The notes under the pieces: model-generated
What the model saw: only the letters and a program-made list of their open reading frames with translations
Told to the model about the DNA's origin: nothing
Databases searched by the model: none
Source of the DNA: JAWVZU01 sp033722075
Lineage (GTDB): Bacteria; Pseudomonadota; Gammaproteobacteria; Xanthomonadales; SZUA-38
Assembly: GCA_033722075.1 (NCBI GenBank)
Contig: JAWVZU010000054.1
Span: 1-16,338, forward strand
Direction of reading: 5' to 3'
Length of the DNA: 16,338 nucleotides
Translations under genes and position numbers: made by a program
Part shown: piece by piece, positions 6,866 through 14,506 of the stretch
Layout of the letters: each line of letters begins with the position of its first letter
Position numbering within the stretch: the first letter of the stretch is position 1

Positions 6866-9155
6866 GGTTGGATTCCAAGGTGAGCAGGGCGGCACACTCG
6901 ATCACCTGGCCGAAGCTGATGCCGGCGTCGTTCAGGGGAATCGCCTCCGGGAGGAGCACTTCAAATCCGCGTCTCTCCAGCCGGCGGGTCAGCATTTCGG
7001 TGAGAAGACGGTTCTGGAACACGCCGCCGGAGAGTCCGATGCGGTCGGGACCCCCGTCGGCGCGGGCCCGGGTCGCTTGGTCGGCCATTGCGTGGGCCAG
7101 CGCTGCATGGAACGTCCGCGCGCGCTCGGCTTTCCCCAGGGACTCGTCGATCAGCATCGGAAGCAGGTCGGCCCAATCGATGATCAGCAGCCCGTCGGGG
7201 CCGGTGCGCAGGTCCAGGTGCAAGTCGAGCGTCCGGTCGGTCGATGCGGCCAGCGCCTCCAGCAGCATCGGTGCGTGTCCTTCAAAGGACGACGTTGCCC
7301 GCAGGCCGATCAGGGCGGCGGCTGCGTCGAAGAGACGTCCCGCGGAGCTCGTCAGCGGCGCGTTTAGACCCTTCTCCCAGGCGGAGCGAAGCAGCCCGAG
7401 ATCGTGACTCCAGTCGGTCGGAGGGCGGGTGTCTGCTTCCCAGCAAAGACCCAGGGCGGCACGCCAGCCCTCGCGCGCAGCCCGGTCACCGCCGGGCAGG
7501 CGATAGGGCCGCAGGGTGCCCACCCGCCGCCAATTTCCCGGCGTGCCGAGGAGCAGTTCGCCGCCCCAGATGCTGCCGTCCGGGCCAAGACCGGTGCCGT
7601 CCCAGGTCAAACAAAGAAGCGGCCCCTCGACGCCGAATTCACCGTAGACCGCCGAGGCGTGGGCATGGTGATGGTAGACCGGCTGGGCTGGGCGTGACTG
7701 CCGATGGGCCCAGCGCGTGCTCGGGTAGTCCGGGTGGGCGTCGCAGGCGGTCACGGCCGGCTCGACATCGAAAAGGGAACAGAGATCATGTGCGACGGTT
7801 TCGAAGACCCGGCGACTGCGCGGCGTCGACAGGTCCCCGATGTGGGGCGAGACAATGATCCGGCGCCCATCGCCGAGGTCCACCGTCGTTTTCATGAAGG
7901 CGCCGGCGGCAAGAACCGGTTCCGGCAGTTCGCACGCGAGTTCCATTTCAAGCGTCGCCGTTCCACGACCCAGCCGGAGCGGTTGCAGGGCCTGGCCAAT
8001 GCGGCGGTAGACGGGGTCATCCGCCGGACGGACGATGGGCCGGTCGTGATGCAGAAAGGCCTCGGCAATTCCGGCAAGACGCGCCTCGGCCTCGTCGATG
8101 TCGGTGAGCACCGGTTCGCCGCTGTTGTTGCCGGATGTCGCGACCAGCGGACCACCGTAGGAGGTCAGGATCAGGTGGTGCAGGGGGCTGTAGGGCAGCA
8201 TGAAGCCGATCTCGGACAAGCCGGGCGCGATCAGACTCGAAAGCGGCGAGTTGTTTATCCCCCGTACCAGGACGATCGGGCGGCGGGGATCGGCCAGCAG
8301 TTCGGCCTCTTCATCGGTCGGATCGGCCAGTTCGCGAACCGCTTCGAGGCCGTCGTCGCCGCACTCCGGCACCATCACTGCAAGGGGCTTGTCGGGGCGC
8401 TGCTTGCGGTTGCGCAGGCGACGCACGACCCGGTCGTCCGTCGCGTCACAGAGCAGGTGATAGCCGCCGATTCCGCGGACTCCAACGATCTTCCCGCCTT
8501 GCAAGGCCTCGATGCAGGCAGCCAACGCTTCCCCGGTCGATGCCTGTGGCGCCGGCGACCAGACAAGCCCCGGACCGCAATCCGGACACGCCAGAGGCTG
8601 GGCGTGGAACCGGCGATCGAGCGGATCTTCATACTCCGCCCGGCAGGCCGGACAAAGCTCGAACCCGGCCATCGAGGTGTTGGGCCGGTCGTAGGGAAGA
8701 CTCTCGATGATCGTGTAACGCGGTCCGCACTGGGTGCAGTTGATGAATGGATAGGCGTGCCGTCGATCGGCGGGTTCGGCCATCTCGGCCAGGCAATCGG
8801 GACAGGCAAACTGGTCCGGCGGCACGGTGATCCGGGAATCACCGGTCGAGTGGCTCGCGCGGATCTCGAAACCGCGGTGTCCTCGCGGTTCGATCGCCGT
8901 GCGGTCATCCAGGCGGGGTTTCGCAGCCGGCGGGGCGTCCTCGGTCAGCCCTCGGCAGAAGCGCTCCAGGTCCGCGGGCATGCCCTCGGCGACGATTTCC
9001 ACTCTTCCGCTGCCGTTGAGGACCCAGCCACGAATGGCATTGGCCCGGGCCAGGCGATAGACGAAAGGCCGAAAGCCGACCCCCTGGACCCGGCCGGAAA
9101 GGGTCAGTCGGCATGCTTCCGTCACCTCGGGCAGAGTTTCGGCCGCGACGCTCAT
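6855..9155 (-). CDS. hypF: Carbamoyltransferase HypF
   Basis: 766 residues, the usual HypF length. It turns carbamoyl phosphate and ATP into a carbamoyl group transferred to HypE, the source of the cyanide ligands. Domains run in the standard order. The acylphosphatase-like domain has SGRVQGVGFRPFVYRLA at 20-36. The two zinc fingers have cysteine pairs at 118/121 with 140/143 and 168/171 with 190/193. A YrdC-like domain spans about 210-395 (PLAVM, ATSGNNSGEP). A Kae1/TobZ-like domain carries the metal-binding YHHHAHA at 493-499 and LSGGVFQN near the C-terminus. The ATG at 9155 overlaps the hypX stop as ATGA. All catalytic motifs appear intact. Confidence 0.97.
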   Translation of the reverse strand: MSVAAETLPEVTEACRLTLSGRVQGVGFRPFVYRLARANAIRGWVLNGSGRVEIVAEGMPADLERFCRGLTEDAPPAAKPRLDDRTAIEPRGHRGFEIRASHSTGDSRITVPPDQFACPDCLAEMAEPADRRHAYPFINCTQCGPRYTIIESLPYDRPNTSMAGFELCPACRAEYEDPLDRRFHAQPLACPDCGPGLVWSPAPQASTGEALAACIEALQGGKIVGVRGIGGYHLLCDATDDRVVRRLRNRKQRPDKPLAVMVPECGDDGLEAVRELADPTDEEAELLADPRRPIVLVRGINNSPLSSLIAPGLSEIGFMLPYSPLHHLILTSYGGPLVATSGNNSGEPVLTDIDEAEARLAGIAEAFLHHDRPIVRPADDPVYRRIGQALQPLRLGRGTATLEMELACELPEPVLAAGAFMKTTVDLGDGRRIIVSPHIGDLSTPRSRRVFETVAHDLCSLFDVEPAVTACDAHPDYPSTRWAHRQSRPAQPVYHHHAHASAVYGEFGVEGPLLCLTWDGTGLGPDGSIWGGELLLGTPGNWRRVGTLRPYRLPGGDRAAREGWRAALGLCWEADTRPPTDWSHDLGLLRSAWEKGLNAPLTSSAGRLFDAAAALIGLRATSSFEGHAPMLLEALAASTDRTLDLHLDLRTGPDGLLIIDWADLLPMLIDESLGKAERARTFHAALAHAMADQATRARADGGPDRIGLSGGVFQNRLLTEMLTRRLERRGFEVLLPEAIPLNDAGISFGQVIECAALLTLESNHDR

Positions 9156-10888
9156 GCGGGCATTGCTTTCGCTTGCGGTTCCTGTCTCCCGCCGTCGTGG
9201 GACCGGTGAGGTGCCAGGTACAGCGGGGTCCAGGCATGGGGCTCATGGGTCACGAACCGATAACGGGCCACATGGTAGCTGGGATCGAAGCCGTAGAAGT
9301 TCATCCGCATTCGCGCCAGTTCGGCATCCCGGTAGGCCGACAGCGGTTGCTTCGCTTCATCGCCGGCCCGACGGGCCCGCTTGGCGGCAACGAATTGCCC
9401 GAAACCGGGGTCGGTCACCCGCTGCCCGACGGAGTCGAGTACGTGATCGAAGAACGTGCTCCCGAAGCCTTCGGCCAGTTCGTCGACCAGGCCCAGTGCC
9501 CGCGCTTCGGCAGCAAGCATCGGCAGCCGTCGCTGGGTGATCGACTCGGCCTGCTCGGAACCCACCCGCCGCGGCAGGACATAGGTCCAGTACTCCGAGC
9601 CGTAGAGGTTGCCCATGGATTTGTAGTGGGGATTCAGGACGATACCCCTCCGGGCGACGACGTGATCGGTGGCCAGTGCGAGGAAAACCCCGCCGGCCCC
9701 CGCGTTGCCGTGCAGGGCCGCGACGGTCAACCGGTCATCAGTTTCGATGATCCGGCGGCAAAGATCGTCCATGGCGTTGATGTTGCGCCAGGATGCGTCT
9801 GCCGGACTATCCGCTGCCTCGATGCAGTTGAGGTCCATGCCGTTGGACCAGAAGTCCAGGCCACCGCGCAGAATGATGGCTCGGGTCGGTCGCTGCCGCG
9901 CGTAGTCGTAGGCGTGGGCCAGTTTCCGGCACCGGTCGGTGTTCATGGCGCCGTTGTAGAAGTCGAACTCGAGGATGCCGATCCGGCCGAGTTCGTGGTA
10001 GCGAATCTCCTGGAACGGCTCGTGGTCGTCGACCAGCGGCGCCGGAAAATCCGGGAGGCCGGTGGCCAGCGAGCTGAGTGCCCGCGTGGCCGGCAGCTTG
10101 AAACCCGGATTGTCCGCTTGGGGGATTCGCACCTGGCGAACCCATACGGCGCTGTCCACGGTGGCCCGGCAGATGGCCTCGTCGCGCGTACCGAGGACTT
10201 GCCCGGGACGCTTTCCGGCGCCGAAACCGGGCGCCGGCTCCGCACCGTAGAGCCGCCACTCGCGCTCATGTCCGGTGTCCAGGGCGCCGGGTTGCCCATC
10301 TGCGGCGCGGACCTTGCGGAGAATGTCGGCGGTAGCGTCGCTTTCCCAGTCGATCCGCCGCAGATCGGCAGGTACCGGTCCCTGCCAGCCTCGATCGGGC
10401 GCCTCGTTCACCAAAGCCAATGGGCCGGCACCGCTCTCGAAGCGGGCCAGGGCTTCGAGCAGGCAGGCGACGCCGGACTCGGTGACTTCGTGACGATAGA
10501 TGGAACTTTTCGGCGCCGCGCGCATGGGGAAATCGGCGGTGGCCCAGAGCGGCCCCGCATCCATTTCCTCGCGGGCTTCGATCACGCTGACTCCCCAGGT
10601 CTCCTCCTGGTTCAGAATCGCCCAATCGAGCGCCGCCGGGCCGCGATCGCCGCGCGGACCGGGGTGCAGGACCAGACAGGTGTTGTGCTGCCACACGTCG
10701 TCGGGAATGGCCCGCTTGAGAAAGGGAGCCAGCACCAGGTCCGGCCTGAACAGCGCGATGGCTTCGCGGGTGATGTCCGGGTGGATATCGAACTCGACGC
10801 TCACCTCGTGCCTGCGCTCGATGAGTTCGCAGTAGAGCCGCTGGGTGAGACTGTTGAAGCTGCGCGTGAGGAGCAGGATGCGCATCAT
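9152..10888 (-). CDS. hypX: HypX/HoxX, CO-ligand synthesis for the Ni-Fe centre
   Basis: 578 residues from the ATG at 10888 (MMRILLLTRSF); the open frame upstream overlaps hypD and is shadow. The N-terminal formyltransferase-like domain (about 1-260) has LHPGPRGDRGPAALDWA at 74-90 and the later Asp110 in EEMDAGPLW. The C-terminal enoyl-CoA hydratase/isomerase domain (about 300-540) has ILRGGLDFWSNGMDLN and the oxyanion-hole region HGNAGAGGVFLALA (393-406). Known HypX moves a formyl group from formyl-tetrahydrofolate to CoA and releases CO, the carbonyl ligand of [NiFe]-hydrogenases, under aerobic conditions. It sits inside the hyp operon, with its start touching the hypD stop (TGATG) and its stop overlapping hypF. 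Confidence 0.94.
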   Translation of the reverse strand: MMRILLLTRSFNSLTQRLYCELIERRHEVSVEFDIHPDITREAIALFRPDLVLAPFLKRAIPDDVWQHNTCLVLHPGPRGDRGPAALDWAILNQEETWGVSVIEAREEMDAGPLWATADFPMRAAPKSSIYRHEVTESGVACLLEALARFESGAGPLALVNEAPDRGWQGPVPADLRRIDWESDATADILRKVRAADGQPGALDTGHEREWRLYGAEPAPGFGAGKRPGQVLGTRDEAICRATVDSAVWVRQVRIPQADNPGFKLPATRALSSLATGLPDFPAPLVDDHEPFQEIRYHELGRIGILEFDFYNGAMNTDRCRKLAHAYDYARQRPTRAIILRGGLDFWSNGMDLNCIEAADSPADASWRNINAMDDLCRRIIETDDRLTVAALHGNAGAGGVFLALATDHVVARRGIVLNPHYKSMGNLYGSEYWTYVLPRRVGSEQAESITQRRLPMLAAEARALGLVDELAEGFGSTFFDHVLDSVGQRVTDPGFGQFVAAKRARRAGDEAKQPLSAYRDAELARMRMNFYGFDPSYHVARYRFVTHEPHAWTPLYLAPHRSHDGGRQEPQAKAMPA

Positions 10889-12033
10889 CAGGCACCAGCG
10901 CCGGCGGTCGCGCGCTGAGCGCGGGACTGGTATCGGTAGTAGGCCGCACAAGCCCCTTCCGAGGAGACCATGCAGGATCCGATCGGGTTGCGCGGCGTGC
11001 AGGCCTTGCCGAAGATCGGACAATCGGTGGGCTTTTCGACGCCGCGGATGATGGCAGGGCAGCGGCACGCCTTGTTTTCCCGAACCGGATGCTCGGTCAG
11101 CTGAAAGCGGCGTTCTGCGTCGAAATCCGCGTAGTCCGCCTTGATGCGCAGCCCGCTGTAGGGCACCGTGCCGAGCCCACGCCACTCGAAGGTCCGGCGC
11201 AGTTCGAACACCTCGGCCACCAGGGCCTGGGCGGTCTCGTTGCCGGCGCGGGAGACGCCCCGGGTGAACTGGTTCTCCACCCGGGCTTCCCCGGCGTTGA
11301 TCTGGGTGATGAGCATTTCGATGGACTGGAGCACGTCCAGCGGCTCGAAGCCGGCGATGACCACCGGCCGCTGGTATTCCTCGGCGAAATACTCATAGGG
11401 CCGGCTGCCGATGATGGTGCTGACGTGGGAAGGTCCGATGAACGCGTCGACCCGCACCCGGCCCAGTTCGCGCACTTCGGGCGAATCGAGAATGCTCTGG
11501 ATGGCCGAGGGCGTCAGCACGTGGTTGCAATAGACGCTGAAGTTGTGAAGTTCGCGTCTGCCGGCCTCCTGGATCACGACTGCCGTTGGCGGGGTAGTGG
11601 TCTCGAAGCCGATCGCAAAGAAGACCACCTCGTGGTCCGGGTTTTCCTCGGCGATCCGCAGCGCATCCAGCGCCGAATAGACGATCCGGATGTCGCAGCC
11701 GTCGGCGCGCGCCTTCAGGAGGCTGCGTTTGCGCGAGCCGGGCACGCGCAGCATGTCGCCGTAGCTGCAGAGGATGACCCCGTGCTCGGCGGCCAGTTCG
11801 ATTGCGCTGTCCAGCCGCGGTATGGGAAGGACGCAGACCGGACAGCCGGGCCCATGTACGAGCTCCACGTTCTCGGGCAGCAGGTCGGGAATGCCGTAGC
11901 GGAAAATGGCGTGGGTGTGGCCGCCGCAGAATTCCATCAGGTGATAGCGGCGGTCGGGGGCGACCCGCTCGCGGATCCGACGGGTCAGGGCCTGGGCGGC
12001 GCGGCCGTCTCGAAATTCATCGACGTAGCGCAT
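10888..12033 (-). CDS. hypD: Hydrogenase maturation protein HypD
   Basis: 381 residues from the ATG at 12033 (MRYVDEFRDG). The frame extends upstream through hypC but without HypD resemblance. HypD is a [4Fe-4S] protein that, with HypC, forms the scaffold on which the Fe(CN)2CO unit is assembled. Conserved marks are FCGGHTHAI (35-43) and GPGCPVCVLP (61-70), holding the iron- and thiol-active cysteines. The cysteine-rich C-terminus has CRCPAIIRG, DCPIFGKACTPRNPIG and SCMVSSEGACAAYY, which bind the cluster. It overlaps the end of hypC by 17 bases, in keeping with the HypC-HypD complex. Confidence 0.97.
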   Translation of the reverse strand: MRYVDEFRDGRAAQALTRRIRERVAPDRRYHLMEFCGGHTHAIFRYGIPDLLPENVELVHGPGCPVCVLPIPRLDSAIELAAEHGVILCSYGDMLRVPGSRKRSLLKARADGCDIRIVYSALDALRIAEENPDHEVVFFAIGFETTTPPTAVVIQEAGRRELHNFSVYCNHVLTPSAIQSILDSPEVRELGRVRVDAFIGPSHVSTIIGSRPYEYFAEEYQRPVVIAGFEPLDVLQSIEMLITQINAGEARVENQFTRGVSRAGNETAQALVAEVFELRRTFEWRGLGTVPYSGLRIKADYADFDAERRFQLTEHPVRENKACRCPAIIRGVEKPTDCPIFGKACTPRNPIGSCMVSSEGACAAYYRYQSRAQRATAGAGA

Positions 12034-12262
12034 CCTCACCCTCCAGGACGTCGGCAATCTCCCGGAACAGGGCCAGCGATTCCTCGGCCTGCTCGACATC
12101 AAGGCGCGAAATGGCGAAACCGACGTGCACGATGACGTAGTCGCCAACCGCCACATCTTCGACGAGAGCCAATGAAATCTGGTTGCGTACGCCGCCCACC
12201 TGGATCACGGCCTGGTTGCCGGGCAGCAATTCGATCACTTCCGCGGGGACGGCAAGACACAT
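12017..12262 (-). CDS. hypC: Hydrogenase maturation chaperone HypC
   Basis: 81 residues from the ATG at 12262, chosen because HypC must begin MCLAVP: Cys2 becomes N-terminal and binds the iron and the large-subunit precursor. A longer in-frame start would bury it. The body is the small OB-fold (VGGVRNQISLALVEDVAVGDYVIVHVGFAIS). HypC carries the Fe(CN)2CO unit together with HypD and then delivers it to the large subunit. Its start is 5 bases after the hypB stop. A C-terminal acidic helix (EQAEESLALF and following) is as in other HypC proteins. Confidence 0.95.
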   Translation of the reverse strand: MCLAVPAEVIELLPGNQAVIQVGGVRNQISLALVEDVAVGDYVIVHVGFAISRLDVEQAEESLALFREIADVLEGEDALRR

Positions 12263-12267
12263 GGGCC

Positions 12268-13005
12268 TTACTCCGCCACGGCCACAGGCTTCTGGCTGCG
12301 GCGATCGGAAAGCCGCGCCCGCAGCCAGTTGAGCCATGGTTCGACGGCGACGGCGCGGCGGGCGGCAGTTTCCAGCACGGTTGCCGATGAACCGAGGCCT
12401 CGCAGCGCTTCCGTCGCCGCCGCCACGTCGAAGTCATCCAGGACCTCGATCAGGTCCGACTTGCTGATCAGCACCAGGTCGGCGGCCCGGAACATCACCG
12501 GATACTTGGCCGGCTTGTCGTCTCCCTCGGTGGTCGACAGGAGGGTCACGTTGAGGTGCTGCCCGAGGTCGAAGCTTGCCGGGCAGACCAGGTTGCCCAC
12601 GTTCTCGACGAACAGCAGATCGATCTCCGCAAGGTCGAGTTCGTGCAGCGCCCGGTGCAGCATTGTCGCATCGAGATGGCAGGTCGTCGTGGTGCAGATC
12701 TGGACGGCCGGAACCCCGAGTCGGCGGATCCGAACGGCGTCGTTTTCCGTTTCCAGGTCGCCCTCGACGACCGCGATGCGACATTCCCCGCCCAGGCGCT
12801 CGATGGTCGCTTCCAGCAACGCCGTCTTGCCCGCTCCCGGGGAGGACATCAGATTGATCGCCAGGACGCCGGCCCGGTCGAAGTGCTCGCGATTGTGCGC
12901 CGCGACCCGATCGTTCTCCGCCAGCAGGGGCGTCATGACATCGACTATCTCCGGGTGAGCATGGTGCTGGTGTTCGGGCAGGCCGCAGCCGCAGTCAGTG
13001 CACAT
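12268..13005 (-). CDS. hypB: Hydrogenase nickel-insertion GTPase HypB
   Basis: 245 residues from the ATG at 13005. The N-terminal CTDCGCG gives the high-affinity nickel site of the CxxCGC type, followed by only a short His run (HQHHAH, 12-17), so there is no large nickel-storage tail. The GTPase fold has a P-loop SSPGAGKT (54-61), EGDLETENDA (81-90) and the SKSD guanine motif (181-184). The second metal site at the dimer interface is kept: Cys109-His110 and Cys141. HypB, with HypA, inserts nickel after the iron centre is in place. The start overlaps hypA by 11 bases; the upstream open frame is shadow within hypA. Confidence 0.97.
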   Translation of the reverse strand: MCTDCGCGLPEHQHHAHPEIVDVMTPLLAENDRVAAHNREHFDRAGVLAINLMSSPGAGKTALLEATIERLGGECRIAVVEGDLETENDAVRIRRLGVPAVQICTTTTCHLDATMLHRALHELDLAEIDLLFVENVGNLVCPASFDLGQHLNVTLLSTTEGDDKPAKYPVMFRAADLVLISKSDLIEVLDDFDVAAATEALRGLGSSATVLETAARRAVAVEPWLNWLRARLSDRRSQKPVAVAE

Positions 13006-13369
13006 GGGCAGGTTCCTCGTTGCCGCTCGTGTCCATTTCCACCCGTCGCAGGAAAAGCTCGTCGCCGGCGATGACCCGGGTCCGCCAGTCACCGCAGGAA
13101 GCACAGGTGAGCCGGTTGAGCGGGACCGTCGACCGGACGCCGCACCCGCTGCAGTGCACCCGGACCGGACTGCTGTTGATGACCAGCTCGGCGCCGTCGG
13201 CTCGCGTGCCGGGTGAGAGCAGGCTGAAGGCCCGCCGCAACAGGTCGGGTTCAACGCCGGACAGGGGCCCGACCTCCACGGTTACCCTCCGAAACCGTTC
13301 GGCACGATGGGCGGCCGCCAGGTCGTCCAGCTGGCGCATGAGACTTTGACAAATAGCCGTTTCATGCAT
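12995..13369 (-). CDS. hypA: Hydrogenase nickel chaperone HypA
   Basis: 124 residues from the ATG at 13369. HypA must begin MHE because His2 binds nickel, which excludes the start six codons upstream. The zinc site is CSGC (73-76) and CASC (89-92). ICQSLMRQL at the N-terminus and VTVEVGPLSGVEPDLL (29-44) are family signatures. HypA hands nickel to the large subunit with HypB. It is the first gene of the hyp operon. No strong Shine-Dalgarno sequence precedes the start, whereas most later genes are coupled by overlaps. It diverges from the protease gene across 164 bases that contain FNR-like boxes. Confidence 0.95.
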   Translation of the reverse strand: MHETAICQSLMRQLDDLAAAHRAERFRRVTVEVGPLSGVEPDLLRRAFSLLSPGTRADGAELVINSSPVRVHCSGCGVRSTVPLNRLTCASCGDWRTRVIAGDELFLRRVEMDTSGNEEPAHVH

Positions 13370-13403
13370 GGTCTGAAGGTACGCCACCAGCCGTCACCCC
13401 AGG

Positions 13404-13417
13404 TTGACCTCAGTCAA
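13404..13417. promoter_or_regulatory. FNR/FixK-like palindrome upstream of hypA (box 1)
   Basis: TTGAC-CTCA-GTCAA, a perfect 5+5 inverted repeat with a 4-base centre. It matches the shape of FNR/FixK-family operators (TTGAT/C-N4-A/GTCAA). Its centre is about 41 bases from the hypA start codon. On the minus strand a weak TACCTT lies at the spacing expected for a -10 box of a class II activated promoter. That would place the transcription start at or next to the ATG. The match is by eye only. Confidence 0.45.
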
Positions 13418-13458
13418 AGTCGGTAGCGCGCCAGGTCTCGGCAAGTTCCGTCGAGGAA

Positions 13459-13472
13459 TTGATTTGAATCAT
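13459..13472. promoter_or_regulatory. FNR-box-like palindrome before the structural operon (box 2)
   Basis: TTGAT-TTGA-ATCAT agrees with the FNR consensus TTGAT-N4-ATCAA at 9 of 10 informative bases. Its centre (13465.5) would give a class II start near 13507, some 27 bases before the protease ATG. A -10 element at the expected place is poor. It lies 55 bases, centre to centre, from box 1. Confidence 0.5.
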
Positions 13473-13533
13473 CCGGGCGGATTTTGACCTGTGATTGACT
13501 TGCAGGAACTTGAAAGCCAGCTCAGGTCCTCTC

Positions 13534-14079
13534 ATGACGACCGCCCAGGGTATCGATCGCCACCCCGACCAACAGACGGCACGACCGGCTGAGGGGGAGG
13601 TCGGTTCCTGTTCCACGGTAGTCCTGGGGCTGGGCAATACCCTCCTGGGCGACGACGGCGCCGGGGTTGCCACGGTCGGCCGCCTGAATCATCAGACCCG
13701 GGATGACGTCATCTGGCTGGACGGCGGGACCCTCAACTTCACACTCCTCGCTCATCTGGCCGCGGACCGGAACCTGATCGCCGTCGATGCGGCGCGCCTG
13801 GACGCGCCCGCCGGCACGGTCCGGGTGTTCGTTGACGGTGAGATGGACGCCTTTCTGAATTCCGGCCGGGCCGGAAGCATCCACGAGGTCAGTCTCGCCG
13901 AACTCCTTGACATGGCTCGCCTGTCGGGCGCGTTCCCGCGTCGCCGGGCACTCGTCGCAATCCAGCCGGCGAAGGTCGACTGGGATGCCGAACTGAGCTG
14001 CGAGGTGGCTGCCGGAGTTGAGGTGGCTGCGGAAGCCGTAATGAAACTGCTGGAGGCATTTTCCGATGACCAGGGTTGA
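13534..14079 (+). CDS. hupD: [NiFe]-hydrogenase maturation endopeptidase (HupD/HyaD/HynD family)
   Basis: 181 residues from the ATG at 13534; a TTG further upstream (13495) is open but adds nothing family-like. This peptidase removes the C-terminal tail of the large subunit once nickel is in, locking the active site. The M52 signatures are VVLGLGNTLLGDDGAGV (29-45), DGGTLNF (63-69), LIAVDAARLD (81-90) and HEVSLAELL (117-125). By comparison with HybD, the nickel-contacting residues are Asp41, Asp85 and His117. Asp41 replaces the more usual Glu, a conservative change seen in GDDG-type members. About 27 extra residues precede the fold. It opens the structural operon; the next gene overlaps its end by 14 bases. 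Confidence 0.9.
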   Translation: MTTAQGIDRHPDQQTARPAEGEVGSCSTVVLGLGNTLLGDDGAGVATVGRLNHQTRDDVIWLDGGTLNFTLLAHLAADRNLIAVDAARLDAPAGTVRVFVDGEMDAFLNSGRAGSIHEVSLAELLDMARLSGAFPRRRALVAIQPAKVDWDAELSCEVAAGVEVAAEAVMKLLEAFSDDQG

Positions 14080-14506
14080 ACTCCCGGTGCGGGTCGCTAC
14101 GCCCGCGCCACCACCGAATGCCGGCGTGCTCGCCATCCTGACCGAGATCGCCGATCGACTCCAACGGTTGGCGGAGACCGGGGAGCGCAGCGTGATCGAG
14201 CTTCAGAACATCCCGATGACCCGCGCGGATCGGGCGGCGCTGGAAGGATTCCTCGGTCCGGGCGAGGTCGACGCGAAACTCGATCTCATGGGGCAGTCCA
14301 CGGTGCGGGAAACAGGGTGTCGGGGCGTCTGGTGGGTTGAGCATCGCAACCCGGAGGGCCGGGTCGTCTCCGAGAGCCTAGAGATCACGGTCGTTCCATC
14401 CATTCTGGTGACGCCAGCGGAAGACATCGTGGATGGCGCCGTCGAATTGCAGGAAAGACTGAACCAATGGCCCGCAAGCGCGGGGGGAGAGCAAGATGAA
14501 ACGTAA
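14066..14506 (+). CDS. hupH: Short single-domain HupH/HyaF-like hydrogenase assembly protein
   Basis: 146 residues. The centre matches the HupH C-terminal domain: LQNIPMTRADRAALEGFLG, GEVDAKLDLMGQSTVRETG and GVWWVEHRNPEGRVVSESLEITVVP (about 46-112). HupH/HyaF/HoxQ proteins are cytoplasmic helpers thought to act on small-subunit assembly or Fe-S insertion before Tat export. Classical ones are near 280 residues with two related halves; this has only one, preceded by a short Pro-rich N-terminus and an ILTEIADRLQRL helix. A GGAGG 9 bases before the ATG supports the start. It overlaps the protease gene by 14 bases and the small-subunit gene by 11, which fits a role on the small subunit. Confidence 0.82.
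   Translation: MTRVELPVRVATPAPPPNAGVLAILTEIADRLQRLAETGERSVIELQNIPMTRADRAALEGFLGPGEVDAKLDLMGQSTVRETGCRGVWWVEHRNPEGRVVSESLEITVVPSILVTPAEDIVDGAVELQERLNQWPASAGGEQDET

Noticed and set aside
7704..9209. A 501-codon plus-strand open frame opposite hypF
   Set aside because: HypF on the other strand shows all zinc-finger, YrdC and Kae1 motifs; the plus-strand product is low-complexity Arg/Gly/Ala-rich and family-less.
9113..10918. A 601-codon open frame on the plus strand opposite hypX
   Set aside because: It lies antisense to a clear HypX reading with both domains intact, has no recognisable motif, and is the kind of long shadow frame expected in GC-rich DNA.
11089..12135. A 348-codon plus-strand open frame opposite hypD and hypC
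   Set aside because: Shadow of two certain genes; no motif, and no ribosome site in keeping with an operon.
13370..13533. A sigma-54 promoter, as used for some hydrogenase operons
   Set aside because: No TGGCAC-N5-TTGC-like sequence is found on either strand of the intergenic region.
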